Shown: piece by piece, positions 1 to 5,660 of the stretch
Numbering within the stretch: position 1 is the stretch's first letter
Layout: every line of letters begins with the position of its first letter
Assembly: GCA_015486705.1 (NCBI GenBank)
Contig: WFRG01000095.1
Location: forward strand, 1-12,522
DNA length: 12,522 nt
Reading direction: 5' to 3'
From: Hippea sp.
GTDB lineage: Bacteria; Campylobacterota_A; Desulfurellia; Desulfurellales; Hippeaceae
Made by a program: the position numbers and the translations under genes
The notes under the pieces: generated by a model
What the model was told of the DNA's origin: nothing
The model's database searches: none
Seen by the model: the letters and a program-made list of their open reading frames with translations, nothing else

Positions 1-2
1 AA

Positions 3-65
3 AACGAGATTTACAGCTTTGATAAAAAAATAGACAGGCTTGGAGTAAGAAGGCTAAGTCCATAA
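3..65 (+). CDS. 3' end of a gene entering from the left (partial)
   Basis: One frame is open from the window edge and encodes a protein-like tail (NEIYSFDKKIDRLGVRRLSP) before a TAA at 63-65. The same frame then stays open to the direct repeat at 86-103 and, if the element between the two repeats is removed, continues without a further stop to 10229. It may therefore be the upstream half of the gene interrupted by the element, with the TAA as a nonsense mutation, or simply the end of a separate gene. Only about 20 codons are visible and no family can be assigned. Confidence 0.3.
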   Translation, partial: NEIYSFDKKIDRLGVRRLSP

Positions 66-85
66 AAAAAGACGCTAAATTCTCA

Positions 86-103
86 AGAAAATAATTACAA
101 CAA
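86..103 (+). repeat. Left direct repeat, candidate attL
   Basis: AGAAA-A-TAATTACAACAA here matches AGAAA-G-TAATTACAACAA at 9914-9931 at 17 of 18 positions, in the same orientation. A tyrosine recombinase gene starts about 135 bp inside this copy, the usual arrangement for an integrated element. That these are att sites is inference. The repeat itself is seen directly. Confidence 0.5.
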
Positions 104-188
104 AATGTAAATAGTGTGGTAATTACTTGCAAAGTAAGGTCGAATTACGCCTTTTTATCTCCAAAAAGCCTTGATTTTCTTTCTTATA

Positions 189-221
189 TTTACTACTTTA
201 TCTTAAAAGTAAAATAGTAAA
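189..221. promoter_or_regulatory. Inverted repeat just upstream of the recombinase gene
   Basis: TTTACTACTTTA (189-200) and TAAAATAGTAAA (210-221) are inverted copies matching at 11 of 12 positions, separated by 9 bp. The repeat ends 4 bp before the Shine-Dalgarno sequence of the recombinase. It could be an operator for autoregulation or a core recombination site: two about 12-bp arms around a short spacer fits tyrosine recombinase sites. The rest of 104-188 is AT-rich and shows no gene. Confidence 0.35.
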
Positions 222-238
222 AAGAAAGGAGTATGTCA

Positions 239-868
239 ATGCTGCCAAGAGCACTAAACGCCAACTTAGCCTTCTCGGGTAATATTCCCAACTACCTAAC
301 AGAAAGCCAATTAAATAACCTCATAGCCGCCTTTCAGGCTTGGTATGACGATAAAAGCATATCAAACACCAAAAGGCGCATAAGAGGACGCTATTGGCTT
401 GTTTTTCTCACCCTCAGGTTTACAGGAGCAAGAATAAGCGAGGTTATAAATATCAAGCATGAGGATATAGACTTCAGAAACGCAGAAATAAGGCTTATTA
501 CACTTAAAAGGCACAATCCAAAGAAAAGAGGGCAGTATAGAGTAGTTCCAGTCCCCTCTAACCTAACAAGTGAGATAGCAAACTACATAGTAGAGTATCC
601 ACACATGAGGGATAAGGTCTTTAAAGTCGATAGGTCTAACTTTAACAAGGTATTCAAAGAGCTTTGCCTACAAGCGGATATCCCAAGAGAGCTGGCTCAC
701 CCTCACATCTTGAGACATACAAGAGCTATAGAGCTACTTAGGGCTGGCGTTCCTGTTACAATAGTTCAGGACATATTAGGGCATTCGGCTTTGACAACGA
801 CGGCAATCTACCTGAAAATCAGTGGGCAGGAGGCGAAGGGGATATTAAAGGAGAAGGGGTTGATATAA
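239..868 (+). CDS. Tyrosine recombinase/integrase (phage integrase family)
   Basis: Cuts and rejoins DNA through a covalent 3'-phosphotyrosine intermediate, probably for integration and excision of this element. All catalytic residues are visible: Arg65 in TGARISE, Lys90 in TLKRH, His156 and Arg159 in HPHILRH, His182 in LGHS and nucleophile Tyr191 in AIYLK. An N-terminal SAM-like/core-binding region of about 40 residues precedes the catalytic domain, so at 209 aa it is short compared with typical ~300-aa Xer proteins. An ATG at 233 lies only 1 nt from the AAAGGAG motif (225-231), while the ATG at 239 lies 7 nt from it, so 239 is preferred. It is the first gene inside the left direct repeat. 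Family is certain, specific substrate unknown. Confidence 0.93.
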   Translation: MLPRALNANLAFSGNIPNYLTESQLNNLIAAFQAWYDDKSISNTKRRIRGRYWLVFLTLRFTGARISEVINIKHEDIDFRNAEIRLITLKRHNPKKRGQYRVVPVPSNLTSEIANYIVEYPHMRDKVFKVDRSNFNKVFKELCLQADIPRELAHPHILRHTRAIELLRAGVPVTIVQDILGHSALTTTAIYLKISGQEAKGILKEKGLI

Positions 869-882
869 CTTCATCTTTAGGA

Positions 883-930
883 TCCAGTTTTTTAAACCTT
901 TTTAGTATTATTGGTTTCCAGTTTTTTACC
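883..930. repeat. Two copies of a TCCAGTTTTTT repeat after the integrase
   Basis: TCCAGTTTTTTAAACC starts at 883 and TTCCAGTTTTTTACC lies at 916-930. A third related copy, TCCAGTTTTTAAATCTTTT, is at 3848-3866, upstream of the restriction-modification gene. The outer copies flank the R-M gene plus the GC-rich element. Between the two left copies, AAACC (894-898) and GGTTT (913-917) could pair. The remainder of 869-979 is AT-rich with no gene seen. Confidence 0.4.
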
Positions 931-979
931 ATGTTTCTCATCTCCTTAATATGATTTCTTCCTTATTTTTAAATATTCC

Positions 980-1218
980 TATGGCGGCGTGCGGAATTTT
1001 TGCTAACGCTGGGCGGGCACGCATGAGGTTGCCGTGGGATGGGGGAGCCAGCCCACAGCGATAGAGTTGAGTGGCTGGCTCTCGGCGGGGTGCGCCTCAC
1101 CCCTGAGTGGCATGGGGGCAGGCAACCCCGCCCGAAGGGCGAGCGCAAACCCGCTGTTAAGTGACCGAGCGAAGAGAGGCAAGGTGTGAAGCACCGCAGA
1201 GTGCCCGCCGTCGCCATA
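980..1218. ncRNA. GC-rich foldable element, candidate structured RNA or palindromic mobile element
   Basis: This island sits between the converging 3' ends of the integrase and R-M genes. Its ends are inverted: TATGGCG (980-986) pairs with CGCCATA (1212-1218), and inside that GGCGGGCAC (1012-1020) pairs perfectly with GTGCCCGCC (1201-1209). Enclosed hairpins include GAGCCAGCC/GGCTGGCTC (1045-1053 with 1073-1081), GGGGTG/CACCCC (1087-1092 with 1098-1103), CGCCC-GAA-GGGCG (1129-1141) and GGTG/CACC (1183-1186 with 1192-1195). The result is a closed multibranch fold. Reading frames through it are arginine- and proline-rich and look spurious. No known RNA family is recognised, and strand and transcription are unknown. 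Confidence 0.5.
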
Positions 1219-1226
1219 AATTCTTT

Positions 1227-2339
1227 TCATTTTTGTTCCTTCTCTAATATTTTCTTAATTTCACTTTCATCTAGTGGAGTAGATTCCTCAATCATATCCA
1301 CTATTTCTTTTTTTAATTCTTTAGTTTTTTTATTATATAACCCTCTAAGACTTGCAACCTCTGAAATACCTTCATGCCACTTTTTAGCCACACTATCTTG
1401 CTCCTTTATTAAAGGAACAAAAATTTGATCAGCAAATTCTAGTGTAATGCCTCCTTGTGCTCCACCCGAAGTAATCATTTCTAATTGTAACTGACCAATT
1501 TCGCTATTCAAAAAAGCATGTATATATAAGGCATTTACGCCTCTTTTTATTCTTAATCTGAATACATGCTCACTAAAGATGGCTTTAGGTATTGGATTTC
1601 CTATCTCATCTTTTATTACTTTTCCCTTCTCATCGGTAAGCCAAAATGGGAAGTTTTCATCAATAATAGCTGTTTTTCCTGTTGTAGCACCGTCTTTTGC
1701 AACAAGTATATCAAATAATCTGAGTTGACCTTTGGTATTCTTAAAATCTTCATAAAAAGATACAGGTACAAAATTTATCTCATCTTCAAAACTAATAGTT
1801 CCATCATGGGTTATATTAGTAATAGTTATACTTGGAATTTCACCACTACTTCTTGTTACTCCTCCTTCTGGAGACTTCCCCGCTTCCAATCTACTAAGGA
1901 GACTTCTTAAAGAGACTAAAGTAAAACCTCGGTCTTCTAGATCCTTCTTCCACGCCTTAAGTAAAAATCTATTATAATAATATTTTGGATCCAAACGATA
2001 ATCAAGATCGTGAAAATCAAGCCAAAAAATACCCTTCTCTCGATTTTCTTGATTATTTTTATAATAATTTAATATTTCGGGAAGTTCATTATCGTCTGGG
2101 CGTAAAGTGCTATCATAACCAATATGTTTAGCAATTGCAAAAAATACTTTATAATTGGGAATATCAGAGATTTTTTCATATGGTCTAAGATATTTCTTTA
2201 AAAACAAGAGTACTGTTTTCATACCCGAACCCGCCTTACGAAAAGCAAAGTCAGGTAAAGCTACCACTCCTAAAATTTTGAAGTTTAGTCTTATCCATTT
2301 GAGCAATTCTTTATTACTAGGGTTATTTAATACCCCCAA
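1227..2339 (-). CDS. R-M enzyme, 3' part: methylase C-terminus plus target-recognition domain (out of frame with 5' part)
   Basis: Continuation of the single-chain restriction-modification enzyme encoded upstream. The first ~50 residues (GVLNNPSNKELLKWIR, ALPDFAFRKAGSGMKTVLLFLKK) complete the N6-adenine methyltransferase fold. From about residue 110 there is one HsdS-type target-recognition domain: RLDPKYY, GEIPSITITNITHDG, LFDILVAKDGATTGKTAI, FSEHVFRLR and SGGAQGGITLEFADQIFVPL, then a charged helix. The nominal start is a TTG at 2339 with no clear ribosome binding site. The frame is open further upstream (NPRLGVVLQ) to the A7 run at 2365-2371, so this is the 3' half of one ~864-aa protein, not an independent gene. 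The domain call is strong; activity depends on whether the frameshift is real. Confidence 0.8.
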   Translation of the reverse strand: MGVLNNPSNKELLKWIRLNFKILGVVALPDFAFRKAGSGMKTVLLFLKKYLRPYEKISDIPNYKVFFAIAKHIGYDSTLRPDDNELPEILNYYKNNQENREKGIFWLDFHDLDYRLDPKYYYNRFLLKAWKKDLEDRGFTLVSLRSLLSRLEAGKSPEGGVTRSSGEIPSITITNITHDGTISFEDEINFVPVSFYEDFKNTKGQLRLFDILVAKDGATTGKTAIIDENFPFWLTDEKGKVIKDEIGNPIPKAIFSEHVFRLRIKRGVNALYIHAFLNSEIGQLQLEMITSGGAQGGITLEFADQIFVPLIKEQDSVAKKWHEGISEVASLRGLYNKKTKELKKEIVDMIEESTPLDESEIKKILEKEQK

Positions 2340-3820
2340 TTGTAAAACAACGCCAAGTCTTGGATTTTTTTATGCTCGTCATTAGTTAGAAATTTAGAAT
2401 ATTGTTCTAAAAATAAAATATCGGATAATTGGCTTTTCCTCCCTTTGCCAAAAATGAAATTATCGAAAGAATTATTACCCAAATTATCTCTGTCATCTTT
2501 TTTTATCTTTACACCAAAAGGAGGATTAGTTAGAATGAGTGAAAATCGTCCAAATTGTATGTTTGGATTCTTAAATTGAGAATTTAACCCAGTATTATTC
2601 TCTATATTAGTATGCCCATCGTCATTTACTATCATATCCATCATTGCAACACGAGCAATTTTTGCATTTATTTCGATTCCATAGACTTTCTGATGTGAAA
2701 AATCATATATCTTTCTGGAAATTAAATTATTATCACCTGCATAATCCTTTTTTATTTGTGTAATAACTCTTTTCATGCTATAAAGCAAAAAACCACCACT
2801 ACCGCAACTTGGATCTAAAATAATATCGCTTTCTGTTGGTTCCAATAAATCAACCATAAATTCAACTAATTGCCGTCTAGTAAAGTATTGTCCTAACCCC
2901 CCACGAAAAACAACTCCTAAAAACTTCTCAAATGCCTGTCCTTTTGCATCTATATCTGTTTTAGTTAAAGAAACATCCTGCAGAATTCTAACGACTTCTA
3001 AAATTTTTCTATCTGAAATTTTAATATGTTCTGAAAAAACGTGAGGATCAATAGAACGAGCTTCATTATATAATTCTATTACACGCTGAGCAACTATAAC
3101 TTCATTCTCATTTTTACCTTCTTGAAATCGATAATATTCGCCGTTCTTCGTGGTTCGTTCATCTTGAATCTTTGCGAATAATAACTTACTCATTTCATCA
3201 AAGGCTGTCGCTGGATCTAGTTTGCCACCAGACCAAATAATATCATGACATTTTTGAAATTTATTAGATAACTCATTAAATGAAACTTGTTTTAAATCTA
3301 CGGGCCCTCCTTTTCGATATAAATATGATGGAACTAATCCATAGTTTATTGGGAGGTCTTCTATAAGGTTTCTATCACGTTCATTTGGAGGATAGTTTTG
3401 AATATCGTATATTCTCTTTTCTTTAAATGTTGTAACTAACAAATATTTAGCCCTCAAACTATTTGCATATCCAAAACCTTGTTCTATTGCCTGTGCAAAA
3501 TCATTTGAATTTATATTTTCTTCTTTTGTTTCCACAACTATGTAATTATCACTTCTTGCATGATCTGAGTAGACAATAATATCTGCATAAACGTTGGGAT
3601 TTCTTCCTGGAACACTAACTTCAAAATCAATCCGTTCAGGTGAGTATTTATATTTTTCTACTAGTTCAACATATATGGAAGCTCGGACTTTTTCTTCTGG
3701 ATCTGAAAAATTATATTCTTTATTTTGAATAACATACTTAATTCTATTTTCGTTAATTTCTAATAGTCCTCGTTTAATACCTAACTGAATCCATTCCTCT
3801 ATAGTATTTGGCAGGCTCAT
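2327..3820 (-). CDS. R-M enzyme, 5' part: HSDR_N-type nuclease plus N6-adenine DNA methylase
   Basis: Amino-terminal portion of a combined restriction-modification protein. Residues ~40-140 look like an HSDR_N-type PD-(D/E)xK nuclease domain: PEEKVRA, Asp80 in YADIIV and the Glu97-Thr-Lys99 triad in VVETKEE. A helical region (~180-300) precedes the methylase, which has AdoMet-binding motif I DPSCGSGGF (336-344) and catalytic motif IV NPPF (432-435), typical of adenine-N6 methylases. The ATG at 3820 follows GGAGAGG with about 6 nt spacing. After residue 485 the frame is lost and 12 unrelated residues follow; one extra A in the A7 run would restore it. The layout resembles type IIG or fused type I enzymes. 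No separate HsdR or HsdS gene is present in the window. Confidence 0.85.
   Translation of the reverse strand: MSLPNTIEEWIQLGIKRGLLEINENRIKYVIQNKEYNFSDPEEKVRASIYVELVEKYKYSPERIDFEVSVPGRNPNVYADIIVYSDHARSDNYIVVETKEENINSNDFAQAIEQGFGYANSLRAKYLLVTTFKEKRIYDIQNYPPNERDRNLIEDLPINYGLVPSYLYRKGGPVDLKQVSFNELSNKFQKCHDIIWSGGKLDPATAFDEMSKLLFAKIQDERTTKNGEYYRFQEGKNENEVIVAQRVIELYNEARSIDPHVFSEHIKISDRKILEVVRILQDVSLTKTDIDAKGQAFEKFLGVVFRGGLGQYFTRRQLVEFMVDLLEPTESDIILDPSCGSGGFLLYSMKRVITQIKKDYAGDNNLISRKIYDFSHQKVYGIEINAKIARVAMMDMIVNDDGHTNIENNTGLNSQFKNPNIQFGRFSLILTNPPFGVKIKKDDRDNLGNNSFDNFIFGKGRKSQLSDILFLEQYSKFLTNDEHKKIQDLALFYNWGY
2365..2371 (-). other. A7 homopolymer at the R-M frameshift
   Basis: On the coding strand the codons read CAT AAA AAA ATC. 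A -1 ribosomal slip on AAA AAA, an inserted A by polymerase slippage, or a corrected sequence with A8 would give H-K-K-N-P-R-L-G-V-V-L and continue directly into the 3' part. This matches the conserved G-R-L-x-x-V-L-P-x-G-V-L-N-N stretch of N6-methylases, so the join point is well defined. Confidence 0.75.
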
Positions 3821-3833
3821 ATTTATCCTCTCC

Positions 3834-3957
3834 TTATCTAATTACACTCCAGTTTTTAAATCTTTTCAAGGCGACGGCGGTCATTTCACTTAACTCGTTC
3901 ATATCCGAAATGTTCGGATATACTGTCAAATTTTTGAGGTATGCGAACTGTTAGCAT
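3834..3957 (-). other. Two tiny reading frames in the R-M leader
   Basis: A 23-codon frame (3957-3886) starts MLTVRIPQKF, has GAGGG upstream and resembles the first strand of a ribbon-helix-helix protein. A second 22-codon frame (3902-3834) starts MNELSEMTAVAL, and its TAA overlaps the Shine-Dalgarno region of the R-M gene. They may be a decayed small regulator or a leader peptide coupling translation to the R-M gene. They are too short to claim as genes. Confidence 0.25.
3901..3929 (-). promoter_or_regulatory. R-M promoter region with a perfect palindrome
   Basis: ATATCCGAA (3901-3909) and TTCGGATAT (3913-3921) form a perfect inverted repeat with a 3-bp centre. On the minus strand a TTGACA (3929-3924) sits immediately upstream, so the palindrome covers the expected -10 region. 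No good -10 hexamer is visible at 17 bp. A repressor- or controller-type operator for the R-M gene is the natural reading; no run of T follows, arguing against a terminator. Confidence 0.45.
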
Positions 3958-4013
3958 ATACATCCCTCTGGATGACCATTGTCTTTTTACCCCTTTTAGC
4001 GTTCAGCAGATTA

Positions 4014-4238
4014 TCAATCTTCCTTAAACTCCTCAAGCCACGAGAAAAGCTTTCCTTCTTTTAGTTCTCTCTCAAGGTTCTTCTTGAGCCTCTCTGCCCA
4101 CTCCTCATCTGACAATTCAAAATCTTCTTTATAGTCTCCGTGTGCTTTCTCTAATAGTATATCGTTTTGAATTTCCCTAAGCTTTTCTCTATCCCTCTCG
4201 CTCCAGTGTTCTACTGGAAAGTCAAGGATCTTTCTCAT
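4014..4238 (-). CDS. Small acidic/basic helical protein of unknown function
   Basis: A 74-aa protein with a strong ribosome binding site (AGGAGG, 4 nt from the ATG). It is dense in Glu and Lys and predicted helical (SERDREKLREI, SDEEWAERLKKNLERELKEG), with no membrane segment or signal peptide. It is the last gene of a minus-strand operon, 59 bp after a 51-aa gene. Size and position next to another short gene suggest an antitoxin-like or regulatory partner, but no family is recognised. The following 3958-4013 holds no further gene. Confidence 0.7.
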   Translation of the reverse strand: MRKILDFPVEHWSERDREKLREIQNDILLEKAHGDYKEDFELSDEEWAERLKKNLERELKEGKLFSWLEEFKED

Positions 4239-4297
4239 AAAACCTCCTACTACACAAACACTCCATCATGCCTCTATATTCACCTCTTTTTCGTTTT

Positions 4298-4453
4298 CTA
4301 TGTCAGCCTCTCAATCTCCCCGCTTCTACTGTCCTCTTTAATTTCTCTATCCCATTGCTCCCAGTCCCTTTCAAGTATCCAGTCTCTTAACTTGTAAAAG
4401 TCCTCTTTTGGCAAAGACTCTATAAATTCAATAGCCTCCTCAATACTTTTCAT
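4298..4453 (-). CDS. 51-aa protein, antitoxin-like
   Basis: A short frame starting MKSIEEAIEFIESLPKEDF and continuing with LRDWILERDWEQWDREIKED. It has AGAGGTG 4 nt upstream of the ATG and begins 10 nt after the stop of the RHH gene, so it is probably cotranscribed. The pattern 'xLPxexFxxLRDWxxExDWExWDxxIxxDxxSGxxxxL' resembles small antitoxin-type proteins often found beside toxin genes; this is from memory of such families and not a firm assignment. Those proteins usually carry a longer C-terminal tail, so this one may be truncated: a shifted frame after residue ~50 stays open for 13 codons. No toxin is visible next to it. Confidence 0.55.
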   Translation of the reverse strand: MKSIEEAIEFIESLPKEDFYKLRDWILERDWEQWDREIKEDSRSGEIERLT

Positions 4454-4463
4454 GACGCACCTC

Positions 4464-4838
4464 TCATCTTCCAAATAGTTTAGCCCAGAAACTCTTTTTC
4501 AGTTCTTTTTCCAATTCCTCTCTCTTTTTTAGCTCATCTTTAAGAAATTCTATTAATTCGCCTTTTTCTTTTTCAAGTTTTTCTATCATCTTCTCTTTTT
4601 CTTCAATAGCACCTTTTAATCTACCAGCCTCAAACATGACTTGTTCAAGTTTTCTATCCCTATCTGACAGCTCCTCAATAGGCACTAATGACTTACTCTT
4701 TTTCAACTCATACATATCGCTAACAATTTTCTTTATCAACTCATTCTCGGTCTTTAAGTCATACACTCTCAAAAGCTCTTTTATTTTTATATCAGTTTCT
4801 TCATCAACCCTATATGTCTTTTTAATAATTGCTGTCAT
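4464..4838 (-). CDS. Ribbon-helix-helix DNA-binding protein with C-terminal coiled coil
   Basis: The first ~45 residues fit an RHH fold: a strand (IIKKTYRVDEE), helix A (DIKIKELLRVYD) and helix B beginning at the N-cap (KTENELIKKIVSDM). Residues ~60-115 form a heptad-rich coiled coil of Glu, Lys and Leu, ending in an aromatic tail (SFWAKLFGR). RHH proteins bind DNA as dimers through the strand pair. On plasmids they act as copy-number, partition or relaxosome regulators, and the coiled coil may set higher-order assembly. GAGGTG lies 5 nt from the ATG. The upstream region carries repeated TGACGGC boxes, suggesting autoregulation. First gene of a three-gene operon. Exact role is unknown. Confidence 0.75.
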   Translation of the reverse strand: MTAIIKKTYRVDEETDIKIKELLRVYDLKTENELIKKIVSDMYELKKSKSLVPIEELSDRDRKLEQVMFEAGRLKGAIEEKEKMIEKLEKEKGELIEFLKDELKKREELEKELKKSFWAKLFGR

Positions 4839-4856
4839 AACAGCACCTCATAAAAA

Positions 4857-4910
4857 TGACGGCTATGAGCGTCAAATTGCCGTCAAAACTTCTAAAATGA
4901 CGGCTATAAT
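4857..4910. promoter_or_regulatory. Operator cluster TGACGGC/GCCGTCA and divergent promoter elements
   Basis: Boxes lie at 4857-4863 (TGACGGC), 4869-4874 (GCGTCA), 4879-4885 (GCCGTCA) and 4898-4904 (TGACGGC), forming two inverted pairs. On the minus strand a TTGACG inside the cluster is followed after 17 bp by TATGAG, close to the RHH start. On the plus strand TATAAT (4905-4910) abuts the last box and could drive transcription rightward into element A. Binding by the RHH protein is inferred from position. Confidence 0.5.
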
Positions 4911-4990
4911 TCGAGAATACACCTATAACAACATTTTTTCAAGAACTATTCTACCACTACCCGCTCTCACAAAGCGGCTTATACCAACTT

Positions 4991-5226
4991 ACAATACACA
5001 GGCCCTATAGCTTTGCGGCTGTCTTCGAAGACTACCGCCTACGGCGTAAGGAAACCCGCCGCCTGCAGGAGTTTTTTAAAAGTTAATAACTCCAACTAAC
5101 TCACTCATTTAGTAGAGACTCTGTTTTTCTAATCCTATCGCGATAGCGTTTTATCTTCGAAGCGAGGCCAGCAAGGAATGTAGGGGCTGTGTAGGGCAAC
5201 AACTGTTCATGCTTTTCTGTTTTTTT
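4991..5226 (+). ncRNA. Element A: structured sequence upstream of the replicon, related to element B
   Basis: Two blocks are shared with 7867-8083. Block 1 (4991-5052) includes ATACACAG, GAAGACTACCGC (5027-5038) and AAGGA. Block 2 (5165-5187) includes AGGCCAGCAAGG and GGGGC. The spacing between blocks is 138 bp here and 141 bp in B. Block 1 forms a GTCT/AGAC hairpin, and a second hairpin GGAGTT/AACTCC lies between the blocks. It ends near a T7 run (5220-5226). It could be a small RNA, possibly transcribed from the TATAAT at 4905, or a folded single-stranded initiation site for the plasmid primase. No credible protein lies in 4840-5640. Confidence 0.45.
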
Positions 5227-5383
5227 ATGTTTTCAGTTTTTATCTCTCTGTTTGTTGTATTATATTTTTTGTTTATTGTTATATGTTCCCCAAAAATTAG
5301 TGGAATTTCGTTTTTTATAATCCAGTATAAAAACACCATTTTTGAAGATTGTAAAAACCGAAAAAAGGGCAAAAATAGGCTCT

Positions 5384-5511
5384 AAAGACGAAAAAATGAG
5401 AGTGAAAGACGAAAAAATGAGAGTGAAAGACGAAAAAATGAGAGAGTGAAAGACGAAAAAATGAGAGTGAAAGACGAAAAAATGAGAGTGAAAGACGAAA
5501 AATTTGAAACG
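5384..5511 (+). repeat. Plasmid origin iterons (five 21-23 bp repeats plus a partial sixth)
   Basis: Direct repeats with core GACGAAAAAATGAGAG start at 5384, 5405, 5426, 5449 and 5470, with a diverged sixth at 5491. Four units are 21 bp (two helical turns); the third is 23 bp through an extra GA. They lie about 150 bp upstream of a Rep_3 initiator gene, the classical position of Rep-binding iterons, which serve as origin and copy-control sites. Confidence 0.85.
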
Positions 5512-5610
5512 AATTTCTTTATTATCTATCTACAATGAAAAATTACTTTTAAAATAGCATTTTTACTTCTCAATTTTATTATAGTTTAATTTAAAAAACG
5601 AGACTATAGC
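5512..5610. other. AT-rich stretch between iterons and rep, likely unwinding region
   Basis: About 100 bp of strongly AT-rich sequence directly follow the iterons. CTATCTACA at 5526-5534 matches a DnaA box at 7 of 9 positions, which is weak. Iteron plasmids usually have such a melting region beside the repeats; its role here is inferred from position. Confidence 0.4.
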
Positions 5611-5638
5611 TTGATAATTCGTCATTAAACACTATAAT
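5611..5638 (+). promoter_or_regulatory. Promoter of the rep gene
   Basis: TTGATA (5611-5616), a 16-bp spacer and TATAAT (5633-5638). The expected transcript start at about 5645 lies just before GGAGG (5649-5653), making a short leader and excluding the in-frame GTG at 5643 as start. The promoter lies right beside the iterons, so Rep binding may repress it. Confidence 0.7.
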
Positions 5639-5660
5639 TAGAGTGGAAGGAGGTGTAAAA

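Noticed and set aside
969..1230. Two minus-strand reading frames of 75-82 codons
   Set aside because: They coincide with the GC-rich foldable element, overlap each other in different frames and have no protein-like composition.
3901..3921. Palindrome as an intrinsic terminator of the small-gene operon
   Set aside because: The loop is 3 nt and no T run follows on either strand, so an operator fits better.
4961..4979. CCGCT/AGCGG hairpin before element A
   Set aside because: Short 5-bp stem with no supporting context; too common by chance.
5151..5372. A 73-codon minus-strand frame upstream of the iterons
   Set aside because: No ribosome binding site, no family resemblance, and its 3' end covers the conserved second block of element A.
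5384..5511. CRISPR array
   Set aside because: The repeats are contiguous with no spacers and sit at a plasmid origin.
5526..5534. DnaA box CTATCTACA
   Set aside because: Only 7 of 9 positions match and there is a single copy, so it is mentioned but not claimed as a site.
5643..5660. GTG at 5643 as the start of the Rep gene
   Set aside because: It precedes the predicted transcript start and lies ahead of the GGAGG that is correctly spaced for the ATG at 5661.
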